A stretch of 64,000 bases of DNA from Lactobacillus sp. (GCA_022651245.1 JALCQM010000006.1:1-64000), one strand, 5' to 3'; counted from the stretch's first letter, positions 24,520 through 33,802 are shown. Numbers and translations are program-made. Notes: generated by a model not told the origin, from the sequence alone.

Positions 24520-25145
24520 TGCTGGCAGTGATCGATTACGATACGGGCAACGTCCGTAACGTCAAAAAGGCTTTAGACTACCTCAACATTGCGAACACCT
24601 TAACCAGTGATCCCGTTGTGATTGCCCAAGCCGATGGTCTGATTTTACCCGGCGTGGGGGCCTTCCAAAAAGCGATGGCCGAACTCGAAAAGCGCCACTT
24701 AGTGCAAGTCTTGCAACAACAGGCCGCCGCCGGGCAACCGATGCTAGGCATCTGCTTAGGAATGCAATTGCTATTTGACCGCAGTGAGGAGTTCGGCGAT
24801 TCGACCGGCTTAGGCTTATTGCCAGGTGCAGTGGTCGCCATCCCCGAAAAAGTCGGCTTAAAGGTCCCACACATGGGCTGGGACACCAACCAAGGCAAGG
24901 CGAATAACCGCTTTGGTCAAATCTTTGACCAAGAAGCCACGTACTTCGTGCACTCATTTTACGTTCAAACCGCGGCCAAAAATATTGCCGCTACAGTGAA
25001 TTACGGGGTCACCATCCCCAGCGTCGTGCAACAAAACAACGTGGTGGGGATGCAATTCCACCCAGAAAAAAGTGGCCAAGTCGGCTTAGCCGGGCTCAAG
25101 GCCTTCAAGGAGATGTGTGCAGATGCAGCTTTTTCCCGCAATTGA
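24519..25145 (+). CDS. hisH: Imidazole glycerol phosphate synthase, glutaminase
   Basis: A 208 aa class I glutamine amidotransferase that supplies ammonia to HisF. Catalytic Cys79 in GICLGMQLLF, His and Glu in FHPEKSGQVG, and the opening VIDYDTGNVRNV. ATG 24519 shares one base with the hisB stop, with AAAGGAG upstream. Confidence 0.95.
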   Translation: MLAVIDYDTGNVRNVKKALDYLNIANTLTSDPVVIAQADGLILPGVGAFQKAMAELEKRHLVQVLQQQAAAGQPMLGICLGMQLLFDRSEEFGDSTGLGLLPGAVVAIPEKVGLKVPHMGWDTNQGKANNRFGQIFDQEATYFVHSFYVQTAAKNIAATVNYGVTIPSVVQQNNVVGMQFHPEKSGQVGLAGLKAFKEMCADAAFSRN

Positions 25146-25842
25146 CCTCCTCAACGGTCAAAGTGTGCGCTTATTCCAAGGCGATTACGCGCAAGTCTCA
25201 ACCATCAATGCCGACCCGCTAGTCCAAGCTCAAGCGATTCAACAAGCGGGCTTAACCAACCTCCACCTGGTCGATCTCGACGGCGCCAAAGCCGGACAAC
25301 CGCAAAACTTAGCGACGATCACGCGGCTGCGCCAAAACACCGACTTGTTCATCGAAGTAGGTGGCGGTATCCGCACCTTAGCGACCATCCGCCAATACTT
25401 GGCGCTTGGGATCAACCGGGTGATCTTAGGCAGTATCGCTCTCAAAGCCCCTGACTTGGTCAAGCAAGCCTTGAGCGAATTCGGCGCCGATCAGATCGTG
25501 ATCGGCATCGACGCCAAAAACGATCGCGTGGCGACAGAAGGGTGGCTCGAAACCAGTCGCACCACGACTGCAGACTTGGTCGCTGCTATGGCGCAGGCTG
25601 GCGCCACCACCTTCATCGTCACGGATATCGCCAAAGACGGCACCCTAGCTGGCCCTAATGTGACCATGTTGCAAAAGCTGCACACGCAGTTTCCGGCACT
25701 GACTTTCGTGGCTTCCGGTGGAATGCGAACCCCACAAGACCTGACCGATTTGCAGGCGGCAGGCATCGACCACGCCATCATTGGCAAAGCCCTGGCAGCT
25801 GGAAGTATCACCTTGGCACAACTCAAAGCATTGGAGGGATAA
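25123..25842 (+). CDS. hisA: ProFAR isomerase
   Basis: A 239 aa (beta/alpha)8 barrel that isomerises ProFAR to PRFAR. The catalytic Asp pair is in FPAIDLLNG (Asp8) and VIGIDAKND; the phosphate sites VGGGIRT and [11 protein letters not shown] are intact. ATG 25123 was chosen (AAGGAG at 25107-25112); it overlaps hisH by 23 nt. Confidence 0.95.
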   Translation: MQLFPAIDLLNGQSVRLFQGDYAQVSTINADPLVQAQAIQQAGLTNLHLVDLDGAKAGQPQNLATITRLRQNTDLFIEVGGGIRTLATIRQYLALGINRVILGSIALKAPDLVKQALSEFGADQIVIGIDAKNDRVATEGWLETSRTTTADLVAAMAQAGATTFIVTDIAKDGTLAGPNVTMLQKLHTQFPALTFVASGGMRTPQDLTDLQAAGIDHAIIGKALAAGSITLAQLKALEG

Positions 25843-25844
25843 GT

Positions 25845-26603
25845 ATGATCACTAAGCGGATTATTCCGTGTCTGGACGTCGACCACGGGCGCGTCAAAAA
25901 AGGTGTGAACTTCGTCGATCTCACCGATGTCGGTGACCCGACTGAAATTGCCGCCGCCTATGAGCAACAAGGCGCCGATGAACTGGTCTTTTTAGACATT
26001 ACCGCGACCAAAGAACACCGCGGCGCGATGGTCGCGACGATCGAACAAGTCGCCAGTCAAGTCTTCATGCCCCTGACGGTCGGCGGGGGCATCAATAGCG
26101 TTGCCGATATGCAAGCCCTACTGCGCGCCGGCGCGGACAAGTGTGCCTTAAACTCGGCGGCTATCCGGCACCCAGAATTGATCACCCAAGGCGCCGAAAA
26201 ATTCGGTCGGCAGTGCATCGTCGTCGCCATCGATGTGCGCTGGGAAGCGGCTAAGAACCGCTACCAAGTCGTGATTGACGGCGGCCACACGCCGGTAGAC
26301 TTAGACGCTGTGCAATGGGCTAAAGAAGCCGTCCAGCTCGGCGCCGGGGAGTTACTGGTGACCTCCATGGACAAAGATGGCACCAAAAACGGCTTTGATC
26401 TACGCCTATACAACCTTTTGACCGCCGTCGTTAACGTCCCGATCATTGCCAGCGGCGGCTGCGGGGCGATCCAAGACTTCACCGACTTATTTCAAGAAAC
26501 CACGGTTGACGCTGGCCTAGCAGCCTCCGTCTTTCACTACGGGGAACTAACGATTCCGGAAGTCAAAACAGAACTCAAAGAAGCAGGGGTGAGTGTACGA
26601 TGA
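25845..26603 (+). CDS. hisF: Imidazole glycerol phosphate synthase, cyclase
   Basis: A 252 aa barrel enzyme that forms the imidazole ring from PRFAR and ammonia. Asp11 in [14 protein letters not shown] and the second Asp in VVAIDVRWE are present, as are VGGGINS and [12 protein letters not shown]. It follows hisA by 2 nt and overlaps hisI by 4 nt (ATGA). Confidence 0.96.
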   Translation: MITKRIIPCLDVDHGRVKKGVNFVDLTDVGDPTEIAAAYEQQGADELVFLDITATKEHRGAMVATIEQVASQVFMPLTVGGGINSVADMQALLRAGADKCALNSAAIRHPELITQGAEKFGRQCIVVAIDVRWEAAKNRYQVVIDGGHTPVDLDAVQWAKEAVQLGAGELLVTSMDKDGTKNGFDLRLYNLLTAVVNVPIIASGGCGAIQDFTDLFQETTVDAGLAASVFHYGELTIPEVKTELKEAGVSVR

Positions 26604-26941
26604 CCCAACTGGATTTTGACAAAGGCAACGGCCTGATCACCGCAGTCGTTCAAGACGCCAACACAAAGCAAGTCTTAATGGTGGCGTACCAGAATCAAGA
26701 ATCATGGGAAAAGACGCTAGCAACCGGGGAAACCTGGTTTTGGTCCCGCTCCCGTCAAGAGCTATGGCACAAAGGCGCCACGAGTGGCAACACCCAAAAA
26801 GTGATCAGCATCACCATCGACTGCGACGCCGACACCGTCTTGATCATGGTCGACCCAGCAGGACCAGCCTGCCACACAGGCCACACCAGCTGCTTCTTCA
26901 CCAAGAGCGAAGCAAACCAGAGCGAAGCCGCACGATCTTAG
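26600..26941 (+). CDS. hisI: Phosphoribosyl-AMP cyclohydrolase
   Basis: A 113 aa cyclohydrolase for the third histidine step. Zinc and magnesium motifs DCDADT and CHTGHTSCF are complete. There is no fused HisE domain. The last eight codons (NQSEAARS) and the stop TAG come from the first hairpin repeat of cluster C, so the natural end of the gene has been replaced by the repeat. hisE, expected next, is missing. Confidence 0.93.
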   Translation: MTQLDFDKGNGLITAVVQDANTKQVLMVAYQNQESWEKTLATGETWFWSRSRQELWHKGATSGNTQKVISITIDCDADTVLIMVDPAGPACHTGHTSCFFTKSEANQSEAARS

Positions 26942-27412
26942 GCATGTGACTAAGGCGGCCTGGGTGCGCCGCGGCACGCGGCGTGACCGGGACGACTTAG
27001 ACGCAATGCCGTTGTGCGGTGTAGCTCGACGAAGAAACCAGAGCGAAGCCTGGCGCAATTAGCGGTGTGTGTAAGGCAGCCTGGTCGGTGTGCGGCGTCA
27101 GCCGTGCAACGGCCGGGATGACTTACACGCAACCGCGTTGCCCGGCGCAGCTCGACGAAGAACCCAGAGCGAAGCAAGCCGGTCTTAGGGGTGGGTATAA
27201 GGCAACGTGACGCGTTTCGGCGTCAGCCGGAGCGTGGCGCGATGCCTTATACACGACCCCGTTGGCTTGCGTAGCTCGACGAAAAAACCAGAGCGAAGTC
27301 GCACGATCTTAGGCATGTGACTAAGGCGGCCTGGGTGCGCCGCGGCACGCGGCGTGACCGGGACGACTTAGACGCAATGCCGCTGTGCGGCGTAGCTCGA
27401 CGAAACCCTACA
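26915..27412 (+). repeat. Hairpin repeat cluster C (four units)
   Basis: Units at about 26915-27033, 27037-27158, 27162-27283 and 27287-27405. Arms: C1 and C4 GGCATGTGACTAAG/CTTAGACGCAATGCC (these two are nearly identical), C2 GCGGTGTGTGTAAG/CTTACACGCAACCGC, C3 GGGGTGGGTATAAG/CTTATACACGACCCC. They fill the space between hisI and hisC where hisE would be expected. Confidence 0.85.
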
Positions 27413-27434
27413 CCTTTAATCAGGAGAAATGTCC

Positions 27435-28508
27435 ATGTTGAAACCTAGCGTGACCCAATTGCACCCATATGTGCCAGAAACCCCGCTCCCCGACTTAGAA
27501 AAGCAGCTCGGCGTCAGCCCGATCGTCCGGCTCTCAGCCAATGAAAACCCGTTCGGGACGTCACCGGCCGTCCAAAAGGCGATTCAAGACTTTGACTTTT
27601 CGACCACTCGGCAATATCCCGATGGCGACGCAAACCAGCTCCGTCAAGCCGTCGCTAAGTTCACCGGCATCCCAGCGGAACAACTCCTGTTCGGTTGTGG
27701 CTTAGATGAAGTGATCGAGTTAGTGGCCCGCACCTTTTTAAGCCCAGGGGATGAAATGGTCGAGCCATGGCCAACGTTTGGCGAATATAAGATCCACGCG
27801 CAAATTGAAAACGCCACGATCATCGACGTGCCGGTGCTAGCAGACGGCCAATTCGACGTTGACGGCCTACTAGCGGCGATCACGCCGAAGACCAAACTGC
27901 TATGGTTGTGTAACCCCAACAATCCGACGGGGACCTTCTTGCCGCTGACCCAAATGCGCGCCTTACTCCAGCGTGTGCCTAAGCACGTCCTAGTCATGAT
28001 TGATGAAGCCTACGTCGATTTTGTGACAGACGAAAGCCAACCCTCGGCCTTAGCGCTGATCCCAGAGTTCGACAACATCGTCGTGATGCGGACGTTCTCC
28101 AAAATCTACGGTTTAGCGGCGATGCGTGTCGGCTACGCGGTGATCCCGCAAGCTTTAGTCGCGGCCATGCAGGCGGTGCGGCTACCTTACAACCTCAACA
28201 GTATCTCGCAAACCGCTGCCTTAGCCGCCTTGGCTGACCAGGAATTCGTCGCGAACACGCAAAAGCGTGTCGCCAGCGCACGCACCCAGTGGGAGGACTT
28301 TTTAGCGGCCAATGGTTACCAATATGACCACTCGCAAGCCAACTTCATCTTCTTTCGTGCCCCACAAGCAGCGCAACTGAAAGACTACCTTTTGCACCAC
28401 GGCTTTTTAGTCCGCGACGGGTTAGGCCCCGATTGGCTGCGGATCACCTTTGGCACCGACGCGCAAAACCGGCAGATCCAGGCGTTAATGACGGCCTTTT
28501 ACGCCTAA
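27435..28508 (+). CDS. hisC: Histidinol-phosphate aminotransferase
   Basis: A 357 aa PLP-dependent fold-type I aminotransferase for imidazole acetol phosphate. Visible: LSANENPFGTS, LCNPNNPTGTF, VMIDEAYVDF and the PLP lysine in RTFSKIYGLAAMRVGY. ATG 27435 has AGGAG 8 nt upstream; an ATG at 27429 is too near the SD. It follows the repeat cluster and may be read through from the his promoter. Confidence 0.93.
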   Translation: MLKPSVTQLHPYVPETPLPDLEKQLGVSPIVRLSANENPFGTSPAVQKAIQDFDFSTTRQYPDGDANQLRQAVAKFTGIPAEQLLFGCGLDEVIELVARTFLSPGDEMVEPWPTFGEYKIHAQIENATIIDVPVLADGQFDVDGLLAAITPKTKLLWLCNPNNPTGTFLPLTQMRALLQRVPKHVLVMIDEAYVDFVTDESQPSALALIPEFDNIVVMRTFSKIYGLAAMRVGYAVIPQALVAAMQAVRLPYNLNSISQTAALAALADQEFVANTQKRVASARTQWEDFLAANGYQYDHSQANFIFFRAPQAAQLKDYLLHHGFLVRDGLGPDWLRITFGTDAQNRQIQALMTAFYA

Positions 28509-28561
28509 TCCGCTATCCATGCTATAATGGGTAGCATTGTGAGAAAAAGGAGCTGTACACG

Positions 28562-29365
28562 TTGCAAGATGTCAAATTAATCGCCACCGATATGGATCAC
28601 ACGTTACTGACTGAAGCAGGGGAGCTGCCACCAGCCTTTGGGGCGACCTTAGATGCCTTGGCAGCCCAAGACATTCAGTTTGCGATCGCCAGCGGCCGGC
28701 CGCTGTATACCTTAAAGGCACTTTTCCCCGAACACCAAGACCAATTGGTATTGATCTGTGACAACGGTGCGGTCATCGCCGATCGTGGTGAGATCATTGC
28801 CAAGCACCTATTGCCGCAAGCGACGCTACTGGATATCTGTGCGACCGTGACGCAAGCCACCAACGGTCATCCTTTGATCTGTGGTCTCGATCAAGCCATC
28901 GGCGCCAGTGCCGACCAACGCTTCGACAGCGTGTTTCGCGAGTTCTATCACCAATTAGCTTACATCGATGATTTACAAGCTTTCCAAGGCGAAGCCGATA
29001 AGGTGACCATCTACCTACCAGACGGCAACGCCGAAGAAGTGTTTGACCAGCTGATCCAACCAGGTTATGGCGATGATTACTCCGCTGCCGTAGCAGGCCC
29101 AGTCTGGATCGATATCATGCCCAAAAACGTCAACAAAGGCACCGCCATGGCCCAGATCGGCAAACGCCAAGGCATCTCCGCCAGTCAAATGATGGCTTTC
29201 GGGGATACGTTCAACGACGCGCAGATGCTGAGCTACGTCAAGTACGGCTACCTCGTGGCCAATGCCAATCCCGGCATGACGCCATACGCCCAATACCGTA
29301 CCGCCAGCAACGATGATTACGGCGTGGTTCAGGTCTTGAACCAAGTCCTAGCAACGCGCGCCTAA
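28562..29365 (+). CDS. Cof-type HAD phosphatase
   Basis: A 267 aa HAD hydrolase with a C2 cap (Cof/YidA type). Motif I ATDMDHTLL, motif II FAIASGRP, motif III Lys in PKNVNKGTAM and motif IV MAFGDTFNDAQML. Substrate unknown, probably sugar phosphates or cofactor phosphates. Start TTG 28562 with AAAGGAG 11 nt upstream. Its place behind hisC allows a role as histinol-phosphate phosphatase, but the subfamily is not a typical one for that step. Confidence 0.85.
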   Translation: MQDVKLIATDMDHTLLTEAGELPPAFGATLDALAAQDIQFAIASGRPLYTLKALFPEHQDQLVLICDNGAVIADRGEIIAKHLLPQATLLDICATVTQATNGHPLICGLDQAIGASADQRFDSVFREFYHQLAYIDDLQAFQGEADKVTIYLPDGNAEEVFDQLIQPGYGDDYSAAVAGPVWIDIMPKNVNKGTAMAQIGKRQGISASQMMAFGDTFNDAQMLSYVKYGYLVANANPGMTPYAQYRTASNDDYGVVQVLNQVLATRA

Positions 29366-29376
29366 CCCATCAAAAA

Positions 29377-29426
29377 GCACTTGCCAAGTCGCTCCTGAAA
29401 CCGGAGTGGCTGGCAAGGGCCTTTTT
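29377..29426 (+). terminator. Terminator of the his region
   Basis: CTTGCCA.GTC.CTCC pairs with GGAG.GGCTGGCAAG (approx.), followed by CCTTTTT. Confidence 0.8.
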
Positions 29427-29561
29427 GGCGTTGTCGCCATGTGTGCGATAGACTGGCAGCTTTTTTTTCACAGGCCGGCCACACAATCATCACATTTCAC
29501 CCCCAAGGCGACCGAATCGACTTGCTAGGCTAGTCTTATTCCAAACGAAAGTAGGTCAATC

Positions 29562-30101
29562 ATGTCATATTCAGAACTTATTCCTTGGGTACCTTTGCTA
29601 GTAGGGGCCTTATTATTGGTGATGTACGCCTTTATGCGGCGTGAGGTCGCGCGGAGCTTACCAACGCCAAAAGCAGCTACCAAAGCCACGCTCGAAAGTC
29701 GCTTAGCTGCATACTTAAGCTTGCAAGACATTGCGCCTGGTTTGCGCAAAGCCACGCACCGCTGGGGTGGCACCACGATTGCCGCCATTTTAGTTTATGT
29801 CGGTGCGTTCGGGGCCTGGCTACCAGAAGCCACCGATTGGGGCGGCTTAGTTGCAACTTGGTGGTGGCTGTTACTCGCCTTGGTTTTGACCGCTTGTAGT
29901 GTGTGGTTGCACCTTTCGGTCTTGACGCTCCAGGCGCAAGCCATCGCTCAACTCCGGGAACAAGCGCCGCAAACCGCGGCGACTTTACCACTTTATGGGG
30001 ATGGCCGCTGGTATGCCCAACTTCTGAGCACTGGCAAGTATTTACTAGCTGCAATTGGTTGCCTCAGCATCGGGATCATTTGCATTTTGGTACTGTGGTG
30101 A
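29562..30101 (+). CDS. Hypothetical membrane protein (179 aa)
   Basis: Not recognised. Four hydrophobic segments can be seen (around residues 7-25, 72-90, 97-120 and 158-178), with a soluble loop rich in Ala/Lys between the first and second. ATG 29562 follows AGTAGGTC. It stands alone between two terminators. Confidence 0.6.
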   Translation: MSYSELIPWVPLLVGALLLVMYAFMRREVARSLPTPKAATKATLESRLAAYLSLQDIAPGLRKATHRWGGTTIAAILVYVGAFGAWLPEATDWGGLVATWWWLLLALVLTACSVWLHLSVLTLQAQAIAQLREQAPQTAATLPLYGDGRWYAQLLSTGKYLLAAIGCLSIGIICILVLW

Positions 30102-30182
30102 CGACTTGTAGCAAGTCCCAACAAGCGTCAAAAGTTTAACCAAGTTCTCCGCACGAAAGCCTAATTTGAAGCCATCTGAAAG

Positions 30183-30212
30183 CTTGTGAAAAAATAGATC
30201 ACAAGTTTTTTC
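30183..30212 (+). terminator. Rho-independent terminator
   Basis: CTTGTG (30183-30188) pairs with CACAAG (30200-30205), followed by six T. It ends the 29562 transcript just before the aldA promoter. Confidence 0.65.
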
Positions 30213-30214
30213 TT

Positions 30215-30243
30215 TTGCCTCTTCATATTTCCTGGCGTATACT
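30215..30243 (+). promoter_or_regulatory. aldA promoter
   Basis: TTGCCT (30215-30220), 17 nt, TATACT (30238-30243). Well placed before the cre site and the aldA frame. Confidence 0.7.
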
Positions 30244-30256
30244 GCAATCAACACCA

Positions 30257-30271
30257 TTGTAAACGCTTACG
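30257..30271 (+). promoter_or_regulatory. cre site (CcpA operator)
   Basis: TTGTAAACGCTTACG matches the cre consensus WTGNAARCGNWWWCA except the last base and contains the near-palindrome GTAAACGCTTAC. It lies just downstream of the predicted transcription start, the position for catabolite repression. Confidence 0.8.
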
Positions 30272-30307
30272 TTACGTTGCATGTGAATTTTAGGAGGGAT
30301 TTTTGTC

Positions 30308-31780
30308 ATGGCAACTAGTCCGACCGCACTCAAGCATTATCAGCTCTACTTGGATGGTCAATTCGTCGATTCTAGCTCGAAGGAAACCGGCATCGTCATC
30401 AACCCAGCCACCGAAGAACCATTAGCCACGTTCCCACTGGCGACCGAAACCGACGCCGCAGCGGTAGTGCTCGCCGCTGAACGGGCTCAGACCAGCTGGC
30501 GGCAGCTACCGGCACCGGCTCGCGGATAATACTTGACGAAACTGGCTAATGCTTTGCGGGCTCATGCGGAGACCTTCATCGACCTTTTGATTCGCGAACA
30601 AGGCAAGGTCTACAACTTAGCCGAAACCGAAGTCAACTTCTCTGCTGACTACCTCGATTACATGGCCGCCGCGGGCCGGACCTATGAAGGGGAGATCGTC
30701 CAGTCTGACAATGCAAACGAAAACATCATGATCGCTAAGCAACCAATCGGGGTCGCCGTTGGCATCTTGGCCTGGAACTTCCCACTGTTCTTGATCGTCC
30801 GCAAACTCGCACCTGCGCTGGTTACCGGCAACACGATCGTGATCAAGCCGAGCTCGGAAACTCCGCAAGTGGCCTTGGAATTTGCCAAGCTGGTGGCGGC
30901 AGTCGACTTACCTCACGGCGTGGCGAACTTCATCACCGGTCGTGGCAGCGTGATCGGCGAAGCCCTCACCGCAAACCCGAAGGTCGGTATCATCAGCTTG
31001 ACCGGCTCTGTTAACTCCGGCAAACAGGTGATGGCGACCGCTGCCAACCACGTCGCCAAAGTCTCCTTAGAGCTCGGTGGCAAGGCTCCGGCGATCGTGG
31101 CTAAAGACGCTGACCTCGACTTGGCCGTGCAGGCGATCGTTGACTCGCGGATCGACAACAACGGGCAGGTATGCAATAATGCCGAACGGGTCTACGTTCA
31201 TGAAGCCATCGCTGACGACTTCACCCAGAAGCTCACGGCTAAGTTGGCGGCAGTCAAGGTCGGCGACCCGGCAGACCGTTCCGTCGATATGGGCCCATTG
31301 ATCAACCAAGCTGCACTGGAAAAGGTCGATGGAATGGTGCGACGGGCCGTTGCGCAAGGTGGCGTCGTGACCACGGGTGGCCATCCGCTGGCGACCGAAC
31401 ACGGGTTCTTCTACTTGCCAACCGTTATTACGCACGTGCAACAAGACTGGGAAATCGTTCAAAATGAAGTCTTTGGTCCTGTATTACCGATCGTGACGTT
31501 CAAGACACTCAAAGAAGCCGTCGCCATGGCCAACGATACCCGCTATGGCCTAACCAGCTCGATTTATACTCGGGACCTAGAAGCTGCCGCCTACGCTGCC
31601 AACACGATCGAGGCAGGTGAAACCTATATCAACCGGTATAACTTCGAAGCGATCCAAGGCTTCCATGCCGGCTGGAAGGAATCTGGTGTCGGCGGAGCGG
31701 ATGGCCGCCATGGTGTCGAAGAATTCTTGAACACCCACGCCGTGTATTTGCAGCGCCATCCAGATAAATTGACCGATTAA
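30308..31780 (+). pseudogene. aldA: Aldehyde dehydrogenase AldA with in-frame stop
   Basis: Together the two in-frame parts (30308-30529 and 30533-31780) make a ~490 aa NAD-dependent aldehyde dehydrogenase closest to lactaldehyde dehydrogenase. A single TAA (30527-30529) interrupts it after residue 73 (LPAPARG-stop-YLTKLANAL), in the middle of a conserved helix. The rest is intact: ILAWNFPLF, LTGSVNSGK, LELGGKAPAI, the catalytic Cys in NNGQVCNNAERV and NEVFGPVLP. Promoter, cre site and SD (AGGAGGG) are also intact, so the inactivation is recent, or the stop is suppressed, or it is a sequencing error. Re-initiation at TTG 30533 would lack part of the NAD domain. Confidence 0.8.
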
Positions 31781-31853
31781 AGAGGGGATGACCAGAAGTT
31801 AGCGAAATTTATGGTTACGTTGTTTTTGACTTAGGTTGAAAGGAGACAAAACC

Positions 31854-32267
31854 ATGAATGTTCAACTCGTTAACTTTATTGATATCCACGCCTCACAAAA
31901 CACCATTACGACGCTCTTGACGGCCCCTGATACCTTCGCTGACTGGATGAGTACCGTGGTCAAAGTCACGCGATTGCCGGAAGCCGTCGAAGTTGTCCGT
32001 AACAACTCATTTTTCAATCCGCGTGAACGCCTCCAAATCCAATCGCTAGACGGGGTGGTGCGCTTCATCAGCTCGGAAGGGTTGGTCCAATACCAGTTGC
32101 TGTTTCGACCGATGCCGTTTGCCCCAGACTGGACGACCGTGTATCAGCTGCTGATCCTAACGGAGCCACCCAAACTCCCGCTGGCCCTGTTGCACCCATT
32201 TTTACAAATGACGTTCAACACCGATCTCGAACAACTCGCCCAGTATGCCGAGGCCTACACGTCGTAA
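31854..32267 (+). CDS. Hypothetical protein, possibly SRPBCC-like
   Basis: A 137 aa soluble protein with ATG 31854 after AAAGGAG. The order of segments (beta strand VQLVNFIDIHAS, helix TITTLLTAPDTFADWM, strands FNPRERLQIQSLDGVVRF, C-terminal long helix) resembles START/SRPBCC ligand-binding proteins, but I see no diagnostic residue. It follows aldA by 73 bp and may belong to the same transcript. A hairpin with T-run at 32275-32308 ends it. Confidence 0.5.
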   Translation: MNVQLVNFIDIHASQNTITTLLTAPDTFADWMSTVVKVTRLPEAVEVVRNNSFFNPRERLQIQSLDGVVRFISSEGLVQYQLLFRPMPFAPDWTTVYQLLILTEPPKLPLALLHPFLQMTFNTDLEQLAQYAEAYTS

Positions 32268-32274
32268 CCAGCTA

Positions 32275-32308
32275 AGCGCGATAGTGATGATCACTGTGGC
32301 GCTTTTTT
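32275..32308 (+). terminator. Terminator
   Basis: AGCGC.ATAGTGA-TGA-TCACT.TGGCGCT followed by six T. Confidence 0.8.
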
Positions 32309-32365
32309 GCTGCATTTTTATCTAGTTAGCTTTACAACCTAGTGAAGACATGCGATACTGGCAGT

Positions 32366-32382
32366 AGTTAGTAAAACTAACT
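32366..32382 (+). promoter_or_regulatory. Palindromic operator before padR-like gene
   Basis: AGTTAGT-AAA-ACTAACT, a perfect 7+3+7 palindrome 12 nt upstream of the start codon, with a further half site TAGTTAG at 32322-32328. It is placed for autorepression by the PadR protein encoded next. Confidence 0.6.
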
Positions 32383-32394
32383 AGGGGGACAGCG

Positions 32395-32727
32395 ATGAAA
32401 CAGACGCAACTACTCAAAGGTGTGCTCGATGGGTGTGTTTTAGCTATTTTGGCGCAGCACGAAAGTTATGGTTACGAACTCATGCAAACGCTACACCACT
32501 ATGGCTTCACCTCAGTCGTTGGGGGTACCTTATACCCGCTACTGGCGAAGCTGGAAAAACAAGGGGATGTGACTGGCACGATCAAGGCCTCACCAGACGG
32601 ACCTGACCGCAACTATTTGACCTTAACGCCGCAAGGGGCCGCAACTTTAGCTGATTTTCAACAGCAATGGGCGCAAATTCAAGCGCAAGTCGCTTCAGTG
32701 ATGGGAGAGGGACAACATGAGGCATGA
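32395..32727 (+). CDS. PadR family transcriptional regulator
   Basis: A 110 aa winged-helix regulator. The PadR pattern is clear: LLKGVLDGCVLAILAQHESYGYEL, then GGTLYPLLAKLEKQGDV and DGPDRNYLTLTPQG. It is a short PadR-s2 type. The gene overlaps the next, membrane-protein gene by 11 nt, a frequent pairing in lactobacilli. A palindrome just upstream is the probable operator. Confidence 0.9.
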   Translation: MKQTQLLKGVLDGCVLAILAQHESYGYELMQTLHHYGFTSVVGGTLYPLLAKLEKQGDVTGTIKASPDGPDRNYLTLTPQGAATLADFQQQWAQIQAQVASVMGEGQHEA

Positions 32728-33556
32728 CGCACAATGGTACCGGGACCAGATGAATCAATTAGAAAAGCAACTGACGGCAACAGACCGCGAGTGGTTCGCT
32801 GAGCTGCGGGAATATGCGACTTTTGGTGCGCTACTGCGGGATGAAACGGCTGTGGACGCCCAACTCTACGCCATGATGACCGATCTGTTAGCGGCCGAGC
32901 ACGATGGTGAGGATGCTGTGACCTTGTTTGGCAAGGCGCCGAAGGAGATGACTGACGCCATCCTCAAGCAACTGCCACCGGCGTCTTGGCAATCAAGTGT
33001 CCAACTTATCGGCATCATCACTGGCATCAGCTGGCTCGTGCTGCTGATAGGGGGTGGCTTGACAGACGGGGCGATGACGATCAACTTGCTCTCATACCTG
33101 GCTGTACCGACGCTGACTACTCTCATGATATTAGGCATCCTGAAGGCGGTCCGCGCCCAGATCTACACCACGGTCCGCTTATTAAAATCACGCGTGGTGG
33201 GCTTTTTGGTCCTCTGGTTGCTCATGATGCTGTATATCGGTGGCACCCTTGCGCTCGTAACGCTGATGCCGCCTGTGCTGGTGCTCAAGATTCCGTTCGG
33301 CTGGGACTTGCTTGTGGTCGGTCTCGCGACAGCTGTGGCTTACTGGCTCATACGCCGTGTTCACGACCAGTTATTCACACCAATGGCATTCATGGCACTT
33401 GTCATCGGCGCGATGACCATGCTACGACTGTGGTGGCAAGCCACACATTTTGTCCCGCGCTGGGTCATTGGGACGATCGTCGTTGTGGTCACGGTCGGCG
33501 CACTGATCATCTATAGCATTTGGATGCGGCGTGCCGCCAAACGGCAACAAGTTTAA
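32717..33556 (+). CDS. Membrane protein with HAAS/DUF1129-like N-terminus
   Basis: A 279 aa protein. Residues 1-85 are soluble and acidic/helical (RDQMNQLEKQLTATDREWF...), like the N-terminal helical domain of proteins encoded beside PadR regulators. Residues 90-275 hold six or seven membrane segments. Function unknown; it may sense or act on the envelope under PadR control. ATG 32717 follows GGGAGAGGG. Confidence 0.6.
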   Translation: MRHDAQWYRDQMNQLEKQLTATDREWFAELREYATFGALLRDETAVDAQLYAMMTDLLAAEHDGEDAVTLFGKAPKEMTDAILKQLPPASWQSSVQLIGIITGISWLVLLIGGGLTDGAMTINLLSYLAVPTLTTLMILGILKAVRAQIYTTVRLLKSRVVGFLVLWLLMMLYIGGTLALVTLMPPVLVLKIPFGWDLLVVGLATAVAYWLIRRVHDQLFTPMAFMALVIGAMTMLRLWWQATHFVPRWVIGTIVVVVTVGALIIYSIWMRRAAKRQQV

Positions 33557-33570
33557 GCCGAATTACAACG

Positions 33571-33610
33571 AATCCTCGTGGAACCGACTTGATGGTGACA
33601 CGAGGATTTT
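33571..33610 (+). terminator. Terminator after padR operon
   Basis: ATCCTCGTG (33572-33580) pairs with CACGAGGAT, followed by four T. Confidence 0.7.
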
Positions 33611-33802
33611 ATGTTGCCAGCGTAAATTTTTGGGATGTCAGATTAAACCGCGTGTAATAGGATTAACTGAACGTGGTCGTCGTGGTCCCGTGGGATGAAG
33701 TACCGTCATCATTTTTGCGAATCACTTGCAGCGCTCGCTGAGGCAGGCCGGCAGACACAGGGGGAGCCTGGGTCTGCATCCCGAGATTTAACACTACTTT
33801 TT
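33611..33802. other. Gene-free spacer left of dif
   Basis: No gene. It holds a hairpin GCAGAC...GTCTGC at about 33750-33777. Confidence 0.4.
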
